Shown here: positions 50,719 to 60,295 of the stretch, in pieces
Numbering within the stretch: the stretch's first letter is position 1
How the letters are laid out: the number at the start of each line of letters is the position of its first letter
Assembly (NCBI RefSeq): GCF_015390235.1
Contig: NZ_VUOH01000001.1
Location: 372,001-436,000, forward strand
DNA: 64,000 nt
Direction: 5' to 3'
From: Quadrisphaera sp. INWT6
Lineage (GTDB): Bacteria > Actinomycetota > Actinomycetes > Actinomycetales > Quadrisphaeraceae
The notes under the pieces: generated by a model
What the model was told of the DNA's origin: nothing
Databases searched by the model: none
Seen by the model: only the letters and a program-made list of their open reading frames with translations
Position numbers and translations under genes: made by a program

Positions 50719-52883
50719 ATGAGCAGTGCAACGAGCAGCCCGAGCGCGCGCACCGGCGACGCCGTCCACGCGACGCTCGCCGACGCCGTCCTCGCCTCCC
50801 TCGACCCGGAGCAGCGGGCCGTGGCCACGGCCCTGCGGGGCCCGGTGTGCGTGCTCGCCGGCGCCGGCACGGGCAAGACCCGCGCCATCACCCACCGCAT
50901 CGCCCACGGCGTGCACTCCGGCGTGTACGACCCGCGCAGCGTGCTGGCCCTCACCTTCACCTCCCGCGCCGCGGGCGAGATGCGCTCGCGGCTGCGCGAC
51001 CTGGGCGTCCCCGCGGTGCAGGCCCGCACCTTCCACGCCGCGGCCCTGCGCCAGCTCCAGTACTTCTGGCCCACGGCCGTGGGTGGTCCGCTGCCGGTGC
51101 TCGTGGAGCACAAGGCGCGGCTGGTCGCCGAGGCCGCGAGCCGGCTGCGCCTGTCGGTCGACAGGACGGCGGTGCGCGACCTGTCCGCCGAGGTCGAGTG
51201 GGCCAAGGTGGCGCTGCTGACGCCCGAGGCCTACCCGGCGGGCGTCGCGAAGGCCGGCCGCACGCCTCCCGCGGGCCTCGACCCGAGCGCGATGAGCCGG
51301 GTGATGCAGTCCTACGAGGACGTCAAGACCGACCGCGGCGCGATGGACTTCGAGGACGTCCTGCTGCTGACCAGCGGCATCCTCGCCGAGCGCGGCGACG
51401 TCGCCGAGAGCGTGCGCCGCCAGTACCGCTTCTTCACCGTCGACGAGTACCAGACGTCTCCCCGCTGCAGCAGCGCCTGCTCGACCTGTGGCTCGGCGGT
51501 CGCGAGGACGTGTGCGTCGTCGGCGACGCCAGCCAGACCATCTACTCCTTCGCGGGCGCCACGCCCGCGCACCTGTTGGAGTTCCCCCGCCGCCACACCG
51601 GCGCCACCGTGGTCCGGCTCGTTCGCGACTACCGCTCCACGCCGCAGGTGGTGGCGCTCGCCAACCGCCTGCTCGACCGGGCCCCCGCCGAGGCGGTGCG
51701 CGCCCGCGTCGAGCTGGTGGCCCAGCGCCCGTCGGGCCCCGACCCGGTCTTCACCAGCTACGACGACGACGTCGCCGAGGCGGCGGGCGTCGCGGCCGCG
51801 GTGCGGCGCCGTCTCGACGCCGGCACCCCGGCGTCCGAGGTCGCGGTGCTGTTCCGCACCAACGGGCAGTCCGAGCCGCTGGAGCAGGCCCTCTCCGAGG
51901 CCGGCGTCGGCTACCAGCTGCGCGGCGGCGAGAAGTTCTTCTTCCGCGCCGAGGTGCGCCAGGCGGTGCTGCTGCTGCGCGGCGCCGCGCGCTCCGACGA
52001 CGGCTCCAGCCCTCTCGGCGAGGCCGTGCGCGACGTGCTCGCCACCAGCGGCTGGACCCCCGAGCCGCCCGCTGCCGCCGGCGCGGCCCGCGACCGGTGG
52101 GCCTCCCTGCAGGCGCTGGCCGCCCTCGCCGACGACGTCGATGCCGCGCGCCCCGGCGCCCGCGTCGCCGACCTCGTCACCGAGATCGACGAGCGCACCG
52201 CGGCGCAGCACGCCCCGACGGTGCAGGGCGTGACCCTCGCGTCCTTCCACGCCGCCAAGGGCCTGGAGTGGGACGCCGTGTGGCTGGTGGGCGTGAGCGA
52301 GGGCCTGCTGCCGATCAGCTTCTCCGCCGACGACCCCGAGAAGGTCGAGGAGGAGCGCCGCCTGCTCTACGTGGGCATCACCCGCGCCCGCGAGCACCTG
52401 TCGCTGTCGTGGGGGAGGGCGCGGACGCCGGGCGGGCGCGCCAGCCGCTCGCCGTCGCGCTTCCTCGACGGGCTGCGGCCCCGCGAGGCCGGCGAGCGCG
52501 AGCCCGGCCGCCGCGGCGGCGCCAGCAGCGGCTCGGGCGGTCGCAAGAAGGGACCGGGCCTGGCCCGCACCTGCCGCGGCTGCGGCACGGCCCTCAGCGA
52601 CCCGGCCGAGCGCAAGGTGGGGCGCTGCGCCACGTGCCCGCCCACCTACGACGAGGGCGTCTTCGAGGCGCTGCGCACCTGGCGGTCCGCCACGGCGAGC
52701 GAGGCGAAGGTGCCCGCGTACGTCGTCTTCACCGACGCGACGCTGGTCGCCATCGCCGAGTCCGGTCCTGCCGACACCGCGGGTCTGGCCCGCATCGCCG
52801 GGGTGGGCCCGGCCAAGCTGGAGCGCTACGGCGAGGCGGTCCTCGCGGTCCTGGCCGACCCGTCGGCGGTCTCCCGCGACTGA
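50719..52883 (+). pseudogene. uvrD2: UvrD2 helicase with HRDC domain, frameshifted
   Basis: Frame 1 encodes LAGAGTGKTRAITHRIAHG, LTFTSRAAGEMRSRL and motif II FFTVDEYQ up to 51453, then runs into unrelated sequence. A second frame continues exactly where homology requires (PLQQRLLDLWLGGREDVCVV, VGDASQTIYSF, ASFHAAKGLEWDAVWLVG, YVGITRAREHLSL). It ends in a tetracysteine motif (CRGC, CATC) and HRDC domain. One G is missing after codon 245 (CAGGACGTC became CAGACGTC). Corrected, the protein has 721 residues. ATG 50719 is the chosen start; 50707 is possible. Confidence 0.9.
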
Positions 52884-52921
52884 CCGCTGGCCCGCTCGCG
52901 CGACGGCTTCGAAGGTCTGCG

Positions 52922-52960
52922 AAAAACCCGTTGTGCCGATCTGCGGGGCGGGCCTAGCCT
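52922..52960 (+). promoter_or_regulatory. WhiB7-type autoregulated promoter
   Basis: An A5 tract (52922-52926) lies just upstream of a -35 TTGTGC (52931-52936), an 18-bp spacer and -10 TAGCCT (52955-52960). AT-rich sequence directly upstream of the -35 is the hallmark of promoters activated by WhiB7 with SigA. Transcription would give a leader of about 460 nt before whiB7. Confidence 0.6.
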
Positions 52961-53019
52961 CGTGGACACGCGATCACCACTGTCCGCAACGGGCGGTGGG
53001 CGAGCTGAGGAGGTGCGCG

Positions 53020-53310
53020 ATGAACGAGACCACGACTGACCGTGGCGTCCAGGTGATGTCCTGGGGCTCCACCACGCGCGCCTTCGGCGCCCCGTTCCAG
53101 GGGACCGGTCTGTCCTTCGAAGGCCTCGTCGCCTCGGCGGACCGCTCGCGCGGTGAGCTCTCCGGCACCGGGCGCGGCGCTGTCGCCGCCCCCGGCGGCT
53201 CGGCCCACGCGGCCAGCTACCGGCCTCGCCTCGTCGTCATCCCCGACCCCCGCCCCTCGGGCGTCCTCCCTGCCTGCCGGCAGGAGACCCGCCAGCTGGT
53301 GACCAGCTAG
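53020..53310 (+). CDS. Upstream ORF in the whiB7 leader (hypothetical)
   Basis: 96 residues with a strong Shine-Dalgarno (GAGGAGG at 53007-53013). It has no recognised domain and is rich in Ser, Thr, Gly, Ala and Arg (MNETTTDRGVQVMSWGSTTR, YRPRLVVIPDPRPS). It lies between a WhiB7-type promoter and a terminator hairpin 24 nt after its stop. This suggests it may be the leader ORF through which ribosome stalling controls whiB7. It is longer than most such uORFs, so an independent small gene is the alternative. A palindrome, AGCTGGT-G-ACCAGCT, sits at its 3' end. Confidence 0.6.
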   Translation: MNETTTDRGVQVMSWGSTTRAFGAPFQGTGLSFEGLVASADRSRGELSGTGRGAVAAPGGSAHAASYRPRLVVIPDPRPSGVLPACRQETRQLVTS

Positions 53311-53333
53311 CAGGTCCTCCTCCACGGCGAGCA

Positions 53334-53363
53334 GGCCGCGGACCCCCCACGGGGTCCGCGGCC
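53334..53363 (+). terminator. Attenuator/terminator hairpin upstream of whiB7
   Basis: A perfect 13-bp G+C stem (53334-53346 with 53351-53363) has a CCAC loop. It is followed by TTCGTGCTGCTG rather than a clean U-run. It is placed after the upstream ORF and 60 nt before the whiB7 start, as expected for antibiotic-responsive attenuation. Confidence 0.75.
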
Positions 53364-53423
53364 TTCGTGCTGCTGCGGCCCCTCCCACCGCTCCTCAGCA
53401 CCGCCGCTCCGAGAGGAAACCCC

Positions 53424-53689
53424 ATGTCGTCGCTGCCCTGCCGGGTGAACGACCCCGAGCTCTGGTTCGCCGAGCTGCCGCAGGACGTCGAGGCCGCCAA
53501 GGCCCTGTGCACCGGTTGCCCCCTGCGCGCCGACTGCCTGGACGGCGCCCTCGAGCGCTCCGAGCCGTGGGGCGTCTGGGGCGGGAGCTCGTGCTCTCCG
53601 GCGTCGTCGTCCCCCGCAAGCGGCCCCGGGGCCGCCCCCGCAAGCACCCCCTGCCCGAGCCCGTCGGCGCCGTCAGCGCTGTCGCCTGA
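53424..53689 (+). pseudogene. whiB7: WhiB7-family Fe-S regulator, frameshifted
   Basis: ATG preceded by GAGAGGAAAC. The four iron-sulfur cysteines are seen in LPCRVNDPELWF and CTGCPLRADC, followed by the WhiB turn EPWGVWGG. The required continuation ELVLSGVVVPRKRPRGRPRK, with the AT-hook RPRGRPRK that defines WhiB7, lies in another frame. One G is missing at 53583-53586 (GGGGAG reads GGGAG). Corrected length is about 88 residues, normal for WhiB7. The protein activates ribosome-antibiotic resistance genes. Confidence 0.88.
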
Positions 53690-53717
53690 GGGGCTCCCAC
53701 CACCCCTGGAGACCACC

Positions 53718-53912
53718 GTGCACACCTACCACCCCGACCAGGTGCTCGCCCTGCACCACGTCCACCGCGCCGAGCTGCAGCGCGCCGTGGCCGCCTCCCG
53801 CGAGGAGGCGGTCCGGCGCGACCGGGCCCGCGCCGTCCGCCTGGCGGCGCGCGCCGAGCGGCTCGCCGTCCGCGCCGCGCGGCGGGCGCTGGCCCGTCCG
53901 CGCACCGCCTGA
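53718..53912 (+). CDS. Small Arg-rich protein downstream of whiB7
   Basis: 64 residues, GTG with GGAG 6 nt upstream. The sequence begins HTYHPDQVLALHHVHRAELQ and continues as a strongly basic helix rich in Arg and Ala. No family is recognised. It begins 28 nt after the frame-corrected whiB7 stop and may be co-transcribed. An imperfect inverted repeat at about 53921-53971 could end the transcript. Confidence 0.6.
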   Translation: MHTYHPDQVLALHHVHRAELQRAVAASREEAVRRDRARAVRLAARAERLAVRAARRALARPRTA

Positions 53913-53981
53913 GGCCGGCCCAGCACCACGGGGCCCCGGGGGTCGTGGACCTCCGGGGCACCGTGGTGCCAGGGTCTGACC

Positions 53982-54695
53982 ATGCGCAGCAACCTCTTCG
54001 ACGCCGCCACCGCCGAGAAGCAGACCAGCGACCGCTGGGTCCTGCAGAACTCGGCGATGCTGCGGGTCAGCCTCTCCCAGGACGTCCTCGCGGCGAAGGG
54101 CTCGATGGTCGCGTACCAGGGCCGCGTGTCCTTCCAGCACGAGGGCTCCGGCTCGGTGGCCAAGTTCCTCAAGAAGGTCATGACCAGCGAGGACACCCCG
54201 CTCATGCGCGTCTCCGGTGACGGCGAGGTCTTCTTCGCCAACACCGCCGAGCACGTCCACCTCGTCCTGCTCGAGGGCGACGGCATCAGCGTCGACGGCA
54301 AGAACCTGCTCGCCTTCGACGCCTCCCTCGACTGGGACATCCGCCGCGTCCAGGGCGCGGGCGGCCTCTCGGGCGGCATGTGGAACGTCGAGGTCTCGGG
54401 CCACGGCGTCGTCGCCCTCACCAGCGACGGCCCGCCGGTGCTGCTCGACTGCTCCCAGCAGCCCACCGGCGTCGACATCCAGGCCGCCGTCGCCTGGTCG
54501 AGCCACCTGGCGCCGCAGCTGGTGAACAGCATGAACGTGCGCTCGCTGCTGCGCGGCGGCTCGGGCGAGGCGTTCCAGTACCTGTTCCACGGCCCGGGCT
54601 TCGTGCTGGTGCAGCCGAGCGAGGGCCGTCCGCTCGGCGGCCAGGGCTCCGGCGGCGGCAACAGCGGCGGGTTCCTCGGCGACCTGATGCGCTGA
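53982..54695 (+). CDS. AIM24-family protein
   Basis: 237 residues. The beta-rich AIM24/TIGR00266-like fold is indicated by [62 protein letters not shown] and [10 protein letters not shown]. The biochemical role in bacteria is unknown. The C-terminus is Gly-rich. A weak -10-like CAGGGT ends 6 nt before the ATG. The last ten codons are duplicated downstream. Confidence 0.9.
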   Translation: MRSNLFDAATAEKQTSDRWVLQNSAMLRVSLSQDVLAAKGSMVAYQGRVSFQHEGSGSVAKFLKKVMTSEDTPLMRVSGDGEVFFANTAEHVHLVLLEGDGISVDGKNLLAFDASLDWDIRRVQGAGGLSGGMWNVEVSGHGVVALTSDGPPVLLDCSQQPTGVDIQAAVAWSSHLAPQLVNSMNVRSLLRGGSGEAFQYLFHGPGFVLVQPSEGRPLGGQGSGGGNSGGFLGDLMR

Positions 54696-54918
54696 CCCCC
54701 CCAGTCCCCGCGACGATCATGCGGATCTGCGCCAGGTGCGCCGGGGTCGTGTGCCGGTGGTGGCGCTCAGGTGCGTGATCGTCGCGGGGGTGTGCTGGCG
54801 GGTTCCTCGGCGACCTGATGCGCTGCCCCCCCAGTCCACGCGACGATCATGCGGATCTGCGCCACGTGCGCCGGGGTCGGGTGCCGGTGGTGGCGCTCAG
54901 GTGCGTGATCGTCGCGGG
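54666..54918. repeat. Tandem duplication containing an 80-bp hairpin element
   Basis: 54666-54788 and 54797-54918 are about 97% identical, with one deletion and three substitutions. Each copy contains the 3' end of the AIM24 gene and an inverted repeat. In copy 1 the arms are 54708-54734 and 54761-54787, sharing CCGCGACGATCA/TGATCGTCGCGG. The second copy lacks the A of the stop codon and is not coding. Confidence 0.9.
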
Positions 54919-54923
54919 AGGGG

Positions 54924-55856
54924 TCAGCGCACCTGGTTCGGCGGGCGCTGGCCGCGGGCGAAGGCAGCGACCTGCTCGGCCGCCTGCGACCACGCCCGCT
55001 CGCCGGAGCCCTCGGTGTTGCCCGCGACGTGCGGCGTCAGCAGCAGGCCGGGGGCGTCCCAGAGCGGGTGGTCGGCGGGGAGCGGCTCGGGGTCGGTGAC
55101 GTCGAGCGCCGCCTGGAGCCGTCCGCCCTGCAGCTCCGCCAGCAGGGCGGAGGTGTCGACGAGCGGTCCGCGCCCGGCGTTGACCACGAGGGCGCCGTCG
55201 GGCAGCGCCGCCAGCAGCTCGGCGTCGACCACGTGGCGCGTGTCGTCGGTCAGCGGCAGGACGACGACGAGCACGTCCGTCGTCCCCAGCAGCTCGCGGG
55301 CGACCTCCATGCTCACCACGCCGTCGCGGGCGGTCCGCGCCGCCACGGTCACGGAGGCCCCGAACGGCAGCAGGCGCGCCCTGACGTTCTCCCCGAGGTC
55401 GCCCGCGCCGAGCACCAGCACGCGCGAGCGCAGCAGGGTGCGCGCCTGGCGCCCCTCCCAGCGGTGCTCGCGCTGGGCGTCGAGCAGCTCGGGCACGAGC
55501 CGCAGCTGCGCCAGCACCGCGGTGAGCACCCACTCCGCGGTCGAGCCGCCGTGCGCGCCCCGGGCGGTGGCGATGCCGACGCCCTCGCGCAGGTCGCCCC
55601 ACTGCTCGCTGCCCTGGCCGAGGCTGACCAGCAGCTGGAGGTCGGGCAGCTGCGCCACCTGCGCGAGCGCGGCCTCCACCTCGGCGGGGCTCTCCGCCGG
55701 GCCCACCACCAGCGCTCGGGCGCTCCGCGCCTGCTCCGGGACGACGTCCTCGGGAGCGACGACCGCCGTCCTCACCCCCGCGGAGGCGAGGGCCGCGGCG
55801 CCGTCGGCGTCCGGGACCACGACGAGGGGCTGCTGCTCGGGGGCGTGCTCAGGCAT
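54924..55856 (-). CDS. D-2-hydroxyacid dehydrogenase, NAD(P)-binding
   Basis: 310 residues. The NAD motif is [17 protein letters not shown]. The catalytic Arg is in [10 protein letters not shown], the Asp/Glu in DVTDPEPLP, and the His in [10 protein letters not shown]. It oxidises or reduces 2-hydroxy/2-oxo acids; the substrate-binding N-terminal domain is divergent. ATG 55856 has GATGAT ending 6 nt upstream on its strand, a variant leaderless promoter. It is divergent from prfB. Confidence 0.9.
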   Translation of the reverse strand: MPEHAPEQQPLVVVPDADGAAALASAGVRTAVVAPEDVVPEQARSARALVVGPAESPAEVEAALAQVAQLPDLQLLVSLGQGSEQWGDLREGVGIATARGAHGGSTAEWVLTAVLAQLRLVPELLDAQREHRWEGRQARTLLRSRVLVLGAGDLGENVRARLLPFGASVTVAARTARDGVVSMEVARELLGTTDVLVVVLPLTDDTRHVVDAELLAALPDGALVVNAGRGPLVDTSALLAELQGGRLQAALDVTDPEPLPADHPLWDAPGLLLTPHVAGNTEGSGERAWSQAAEQVAAFARGQRPPNQVR

Positions 55857-55890
55857 GGGCGCATCATCCGTCGTCGTACCCTTGCCGGTC

Positions 55891-57030
55891 GTGGCAGCCG
55901 TCGACCTCCCCGCTGAGATCTCCTCCCTCCGCACCACCTACCGGACGGTCCGCGAGGTCAGCGACGTCGACGCCCTCACGGCGACGGTCGCCTCGCTGAC
56001 CGAGCAGGCCTCGGCCCCGGACCTGTGGGACGACGTCGAGAACGCCCAGGCCGTGACCAGCAGGCTCTCGCACGCGCAGTCCGAGCTCGAGCGGCTGGAG
56101 CGCATGGGCGCCCGCATCGACGACCTCGACACCCTGGTGGAGATGGCCGACGAGGCCGCCGCCGAGGGCGACGCCGAGACGGCCGACGAGACCCGTGCGG
56201 AGGCCGAGAAGGAGCTCACGAGCATCCGCAAGGCCCTCGGCGAGCTCGAGGTCCGCACGCTGCTGTCCGGGGAGTACGACCAGCGCGAGGCGCTCGTCAC
56301 CATCCGCGCCGAGGCCGGTGGCGTCGACGCCGCCGACTTCGCCGAGATGCTGCTGCGCATGTACCTGCGCTGGGCCGAGCGCCACGGGCACAAGGCGGAG
56401 GTCATGGACACCTCCTACGCCGAGGAGGCGGGCATCAAGTCCGCGACGATGGCGGTCCACGCCCCCTACGCCTACGGCACGCTGTCGGTCGAGCAGGGGA
56501 CCCACCGCCTCGTGCGCATCAGCCCCTTCGACAACCAGGGCCGCCGCCAGACCTCCTTCGCCGGTGTCGAGGTGCTCCCGGTCACCGAGGAGACCGACCA
56601 CATCGAGATCCCGGAGAACGACCTCCGCGTCGACGTGTTCCGCTCCTCCGGCCCGGGCGGGCAGTCGGTGAACACCACCGACTCCGCCGTGCGCCTGACC
56701 CACCTGCCCACCGGCATCGTGGTCAGCTGCCAGAACGAGAAGAGCCAGCTGCAGAACAAGGCGGCGGCGCTGCGCGTGCTGCAGGCCCGCCTGCTGGTGC
56801 GCGCCCGAGAGGAGCGCCAGGCCGAGCTCGACGCGCTGAAGGGCGACGACTCCGGCAGCTGGGGCAACCAGATGCGCTCGTACGTGCTGAACCCGTACCA
56901 GATGGTCAAGGACCTCCGCACCGAGCACGAGGTCGGCAACCCCGCCTCGGTGTTCGACGGCGAGATCGACGACTTCCTGGAGACCGGCATCCGCTGGCGC
57001 CGCCAGCGCGAGCGCGCCTCCGAGAGCTGA
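55891..57030 (+). CDS. prfB: Peptide chain release factor 2 (RF2)
   Basis: 379 residues, start GTG. Codon recognition uses the tripeptide SPF ([17 protein letters not shown]), and peptide release the GGQ motif ([18 protein letters not shown]). An N-terminal coiled-coil precedes the core. The programmed +1 frameshift with an internal UGA near codon 25, known in many bacteria, is absent: the frame is open. It recognises UGA and UAA. TACCCT ends 8 nt before the start. Confidence 0.97.
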   Translation: MAAVDLPAEISSLRTTYRTVREVSDVDALTATVASLTEQASAPDLWDDVENAQAVTSRLSHAQSELERLERMGARIDDLDTLVEMADEAAAEGDAETADETRAEAEKELTSIRKALGELEVRTLLSGEYDQREALVTIRAEAGGVDAADFAEMLLRMYLRWAERHGHKAEVMDTSYAEEAGIKSATMAVHAPYAYGTLSVEQGTHRLVRISPFDNQGRRQTSFAGVEVLPVTEETDHIEIPENDLRVDVFRSSGPGGQSVNTTDSAVRLTHLPTGIVVSCQNEKSQLQNKAAALRVLQARLLVRAREERQAELDALKGDDSGSWGNQMRSYVLNPYQMVKDLRTEHEVGNPASVFDGEIDDFLETGIRWRRQRERASES

Positions 57031-57163
57031 CCGGGGTCTGACCCGCCGGGCGCGCCCCACCCGGCGCGTCCGCGGGCGACACGCCGGGCGAGATGCCAGG
57101 GTTCGCCGTCACTGTCTGCTTACGCTCGATGACGCCCACCCGTCCCCGAGCTGGCAGGCGACC

Positions 57164-57973
57164 GTGATCCGCTTCGAGTCCGTCTCCAAGACCTACCCGC
57201 GCTCCAAGCGGCCGGCTCTGCACCGCGTCAACCTCGACGTGGAGCGCGGTGAGTTCGTCTTCCTCGTGGGCGCCTCGGGCTCGGGCAAGTCGACCCTGCT
57301 GCGGCTGGTGCTGCGCGAGGACGTCGCGACGCGGGGCTCGGTGCACGTGGCCGGCCGCGACGTCGCCCGCCTGTCGAGCTGGAAGGTGCCGCACCTGCGG
57401 CGGCAGATGGGCGTGGTGTTCCAGGACTTCCGCCTGCTGCCCGGCAAGAACGTCTTCGACAACGTCGCCTTCGCGCTGCAGGTGATCGGCAAGAGCCGCC
57501 ACCACATCGCCCAGGTCGTGCCCGAGACCCTCGAGCTGGTGGGCCTGGCCGGCAAGGAGCGCCGCCTGCCCCACGAGCTGTCCGGCGGCGAGCAGCAGCG
57601 CGTGGCCATCGCCCGCGCCTTCGTCAACCGGCCCGCGATCCTGCTGGCCGACGAGCCCACCGGCAACCTCGACCCCGAGACCAGCGCCGGGATCATGAAG
57701 CTGCTGGAGCGGATCAACCGCACGAGCACCACGATCCTCATGGCCACGCACGACACCGGCACGGTCGACGCCCTGCGCAAGCGCGTGGTGCAGCTCGAGG
57801 GCGGGGTCGTCGTCCGCGACGAGGCCGCCGGCGGGTACGCCACGGGCGCGCTGCGCGCCGTGGACGAGGCCGACCGCTCGCCCGTGGACGGCCCCGGGGG
57901 CCCGGGTGGCGGACGCGGCGCGGACACCGGCTGGGCGGGCGCCCGCCCGGGCGCGACGGAGGTCTGGCGGTGA
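57164..57973 (+). CDS. ftsE: Cell-division ATP-binding protein FtsE
   Basis: 269 residues, start GTG. ABC motifs: Walker [18 protein letters not shown]-loop [20 protein letters not shown], signature [14 protein letters not shown], Walker [13 protein letters not shown], and His-loop ATHDTG. It works with FtsX to activate septal peptidoglycan hydrolases. The last 45 residues (Gly/Pro/Asp-rich) extend beyond the usual FtsE length. A candidate -10, TACGCT, lies at 57121-57126. The stop overlaps ftsX. Confidence 0.97.
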   Translation: MIRFESVSKTYPRSKRPALHRVNLDVERGEFVFLVGASGSGKSTLLRLVLREDVATRGSVHVAGRDVARLSSWKVPHLRRQMGVVFQDFRLLPGKNVFDNVAFALQVIGKSRHHIAQVVPETLELVGLAGKERRLPHELSGGEQQRVAIARAFVNRPAILLADEPTGNLDPETSAGIMKLLERINRTSTTILMATHDTGTVDALRKRVVQLEGGVVVRDEAAGGYATGALRAVDEADRSPVDGPGGPGGGRGADTGWAGARPGATEVWR

Positions 57974-58884
57974 GGGTCCGGTTCCTCGCGTCCGAGATCC
58001 TCGGCGGGCTGCGCCGCAACACCGCGATGACCGTCTCGGTGGTGCTGGTCACCTTCGTGTCGCTGGTCTTCGTCGGAGCGGGCGCGCTGCTGCAGCTGCA
58101 GGTCAACCAGATGAAGGACTACTGGTACGACCGCGTGCAGGTCTCGGTGTTCCTCTGCACCGCCGACTCCGAGGCGCCGACCTGCACCAGCGGAGAGGTC
58201 ACGCCGTCGCAGCGCGACGCGGTGCTCGCCGAGCTGCGGTCGCCGACGCTGCAGCCCTACGTGGAGTCGGTGCAGTTCGAGTCGAAGGCCGACGCCTACG
58301 CGCGCTTCCAGCAGCAGTTCGCGGGCACGGCCATCGCCGAGTCGGCCACCGAGGACCAGCTCAACGAGTCCTTCCGCGTGAAGCTCACCGACCCCACCAA
58401 GTACGACGTCGTGACCCAGTTCTTCGCCGGGACCCCGGGCGTCGAGCAGGTGCAGGACCAGCGCCGCGTGCTCGACCCGTTCTTCACCGTGCTGAACGTC
58501 GCGACCGCGGTGGCCGGCGGGTTCGCCCTGGTGATGATCGTGGCCGCGGCCCTGCTCATCGCGACCACCATCCGCCTGTCCGCCTTCAGCCGCCGCCGCG
58601 AGACCGGGATCATGCGCCTGGTCGGGGCCAGCAAGCTGCTCATCCAGCTGCCGTTCCTGCTGGAGGGGGTGCTGGCCGCCGTCGTCGGCGCCGCCCTGGC
58701 CGTGGGCGCGCTGTACGCGGCCGTCAGGTTCGGCGTGCAGGGCTGGCTGGTCGAGGCGCTGCCGCTGTTCGGGTACGTCGGCACCCACCAGGTGTGGCTC
58801 GTGGCCCCCGTCCTCGTGGCGGTGGCGGTGCTCCTCGCGGGCACGGCGTCGGTCACGACGCTCTCGCGCTACCTGCGCGTCTGA
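57970..58884 (+). CDS. ftsX: Cell-division permease FtsX
   Basis: 304 residues, GTG overlapping the ftsE stop. One N-terminal helix, a large extracellular loop (about 50-170, with [20 protein letters not shown], two Cys likely bridged), then three more helices including [20 protein letters not shown]. The actinobacterial loop binds coiled-coil M23 hydrolases. The partner peptidase gene begins 4 nt downstream. Confidence 0.96.
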   Translation: MRVRFLASEILGGLRRNTAMTVSVVLVTFVSLVFVGAGALLQLQVNQMKDYWYDRVQVSVFLCTADSEAPTCTSGEVTPSQRDAVLAELRSPTLQPYVESVQFESKADAYARFQQQFAGTAIAESATEDQLNESFRVKLTDPTKYDVVTQFFAGTPGVEQVQDQRRVLDPFFTVLNVATAVAGGFALVMIVAAALLIATTIRLSAFSRRRETGIMRLVGASKLLIQLPFLLEGVLAAVVGAALAVGALYAAVRFGVQGWLVEALPLFGYVGTHQVWLVAPVLVAVAVLLAGTASVTTLSRYLRV

Positions 58885-58888
58885 GCCG

Positions 58889-60199
58889 GTGCCTGTTCAC
58901 GACGCCGGCCGCTCAGGACGCCGGCTGCTGCTGGCGGTCTGCGCCGTCGTCGTCGCCGTGCTGCTCGGCGCGGTGGGCCTGGTGCCGGGCGGTGCCAGCC
59001 CCGCCGACGCCGCCACGGACGCCCAGCTGCGGGCGAAGCAGCAGCAGCTGGAGGACGCCCTGGCGCAGGCGCAGGAGGGGCTCGCGGACTCCGGTGAGCG
59101 CGCGCAGCAGGCTGCGGCCGAGCTCGCCGACGTCCAGTCGCGCCAGCCGGCCGTCCAGGCCGCGCTGGACAGCGCGCAGACGGCCGTCCGGACGGCCAAG
59201 GACCGCGACGTCGAGCTCGCCGGCCAGCTCGCCGCCGCCGAGGCCGCCGAGCAGGTCGCCGTCGACGAGCTGGCCCAGGGCGAGGCCGACCTGGCCGCGG
59301 CCGAGAAGCGCGTCTCCCGCCTGGTCTCCGCGACCTACCGCGGGGGAGGGATCGACACCGGTCTCGCCCTGGCCGTGGTGGGCGGCGAGGGACCCAGCGA
59401 GCTGGCCGACCGCCTCGCGCTCGTCGACGCCGCCGCCCGCGTGCAGCAGGCGTCCACGGCCCGCCTGGCGCAGACGAAGGCCGAGCAGCAGCACCGCGCC
59501 GACCGCCTCGAGGCGGTGCGCGCGCAGATCGCCGAGCTCCGCGCCCAGGCGGCCGAGCAGGTCGTCGTCACCCAGCGCGCCGAGGCCGAGGCGCAGGCCC
59601 GCAAGGACGAGCTCGCCGCGCTGGAGGCCACCAAGGCGAAGGCCCTGGCCGACGTCGAGGCGGAGAAGCGCGCCTACGAGCAGCAGGCGGCGGCCGCGCA
59701 GGCCGAGAGCGACGACATCGGCGCCCAGCTGCGGGCCCGGGCCAAGGCCCGCGGCTCCAAGGGCGGCTCGAGCTCGGGCGGCTCGGCGGCCCCGCAGCGG
59801 GGCGTGCTCGGCAACCCGCTGGCCTCGATGACGGTGACCTCGGGCTTCGGGTACCGCGTCCACCCCGTCTACCACGTGCGCCGCCTGCACGCCGGGACCG
59901 ACCTCCGGGCAGCCTGCGGCACCCCGGTCTACGCCGCCGCCGACGGCGAGGTCGTGCGCGCCGGCCCCGGCACGGGCTACGGCAACATCCTCGTCATCGA
60001 CCACGGGACGATCGGCGGCCGCGACGTGGCCACCGCCTACGCCCACCTGTCGCGCTTCGCCGCCTCCCCGGGGCAGGACGTGAAGAAGGGGCAGCTGGTC
60101 GCCTACTCCGGCAGCACCGGCGTGGGCACGGCCTGCCACCTGCACTTCGAGGTGCGCGTGGACGGCAGCCCGACCGACGCGATGGCCGGCTGGCTCTGA
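58889..60199 (+). CDS. Coiled-coil M23 peptidoglycan endopeptidase, FtsEX partner
   Basis: 436 residues. A signal peptide (LLLAVCAVVVAVLLGAVGLV, cleavage near ADAA) leads to a long coiled coil (about 45-280), then a Ser/Gly linker and the LytM domain. Zinc ligands and catalytic residues are present: SGFGYRVHPVY, LHAGTDLRA (H-x3-D), and CHLHFEV (HxH). It therefore appears catalytically active, unlike EnvC. Cleavage of peptidoglycan crosslinks at the septum is expected. Confidence 0.93.
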   Translation: MPVHDAGRSGRRLLLAVCAVVVAVLLGAVGLVPGGASPADAATDAQLRAKQQQLEDALAQAQEGLADSGERAQQAAAELADVQSRQPAVQAALDSAQTAVRTAKDRDVELAGQLAAAEAAEQVAVDELAQGEADLAAAEKRVSRLVSATYRGGGIDTGLALAVVGGEGPSELADRLALVDAAARVQQASTARLAQTKAEQQHRADRLEAVRAQIAELRAQAAEQVVVTQRAEAEAQARKDELAALEATKAKALADVEAEKRAYEQQAAAAQAESDDIGAQLRARAKARGSKGGSSSGGSAAPQRGVLGNPLASMTVTSGFGYRVHPVYHVRRLHAGTDLRAACGTPVYAAADGEVVRAGPGTGYGNILVIDHGTIGGRDVATAYAHLSRFAASPGQDVKKGQLVAYSGSTGVGTACHLHFEVRVDGSPTDAMAGWL

Positions 60200-60219
60200 C
60201 GCCGGTCCCACCGGCCGGT

Positions 60220-60263
60220 CGGTGGTGGGTCGGTGGTGGGTCGGTGGTGGGTCGGTGGCGGGG
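60220..60263. repeat. Four 11-bp tandem repeats upstream of smpB
   Basis: CGGTGGTGGGT repeated four times, the last degenerate. It ends 20 nt before the smpB -10. A related GGTCGGT repeat precedes mycoredoxin. Confidence 0.85.
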
Positions 60264-60283
60264 AACCGGGTGGCGCGCCTCCG

Positions 60284-60289
60284 TAGACT
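60284..60289 (+). promoter_or_regulatory. -10 hexamer TAGACT for leaderless smpB mRNA
   Basis: TAGACT ends 6 nt before the ATG at 60296. No Shine-Dalgarno is present. Confidence 0.65.
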
Positions 60290-60295
60290 GGTCGG

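Noticed and set aside
55891..56000. Programmed +1 frameshift in prfB
   Set aside because: No internal UGA or CUUUGA-like slip site occurs near codon 25; the frame is open from GTG to the end.
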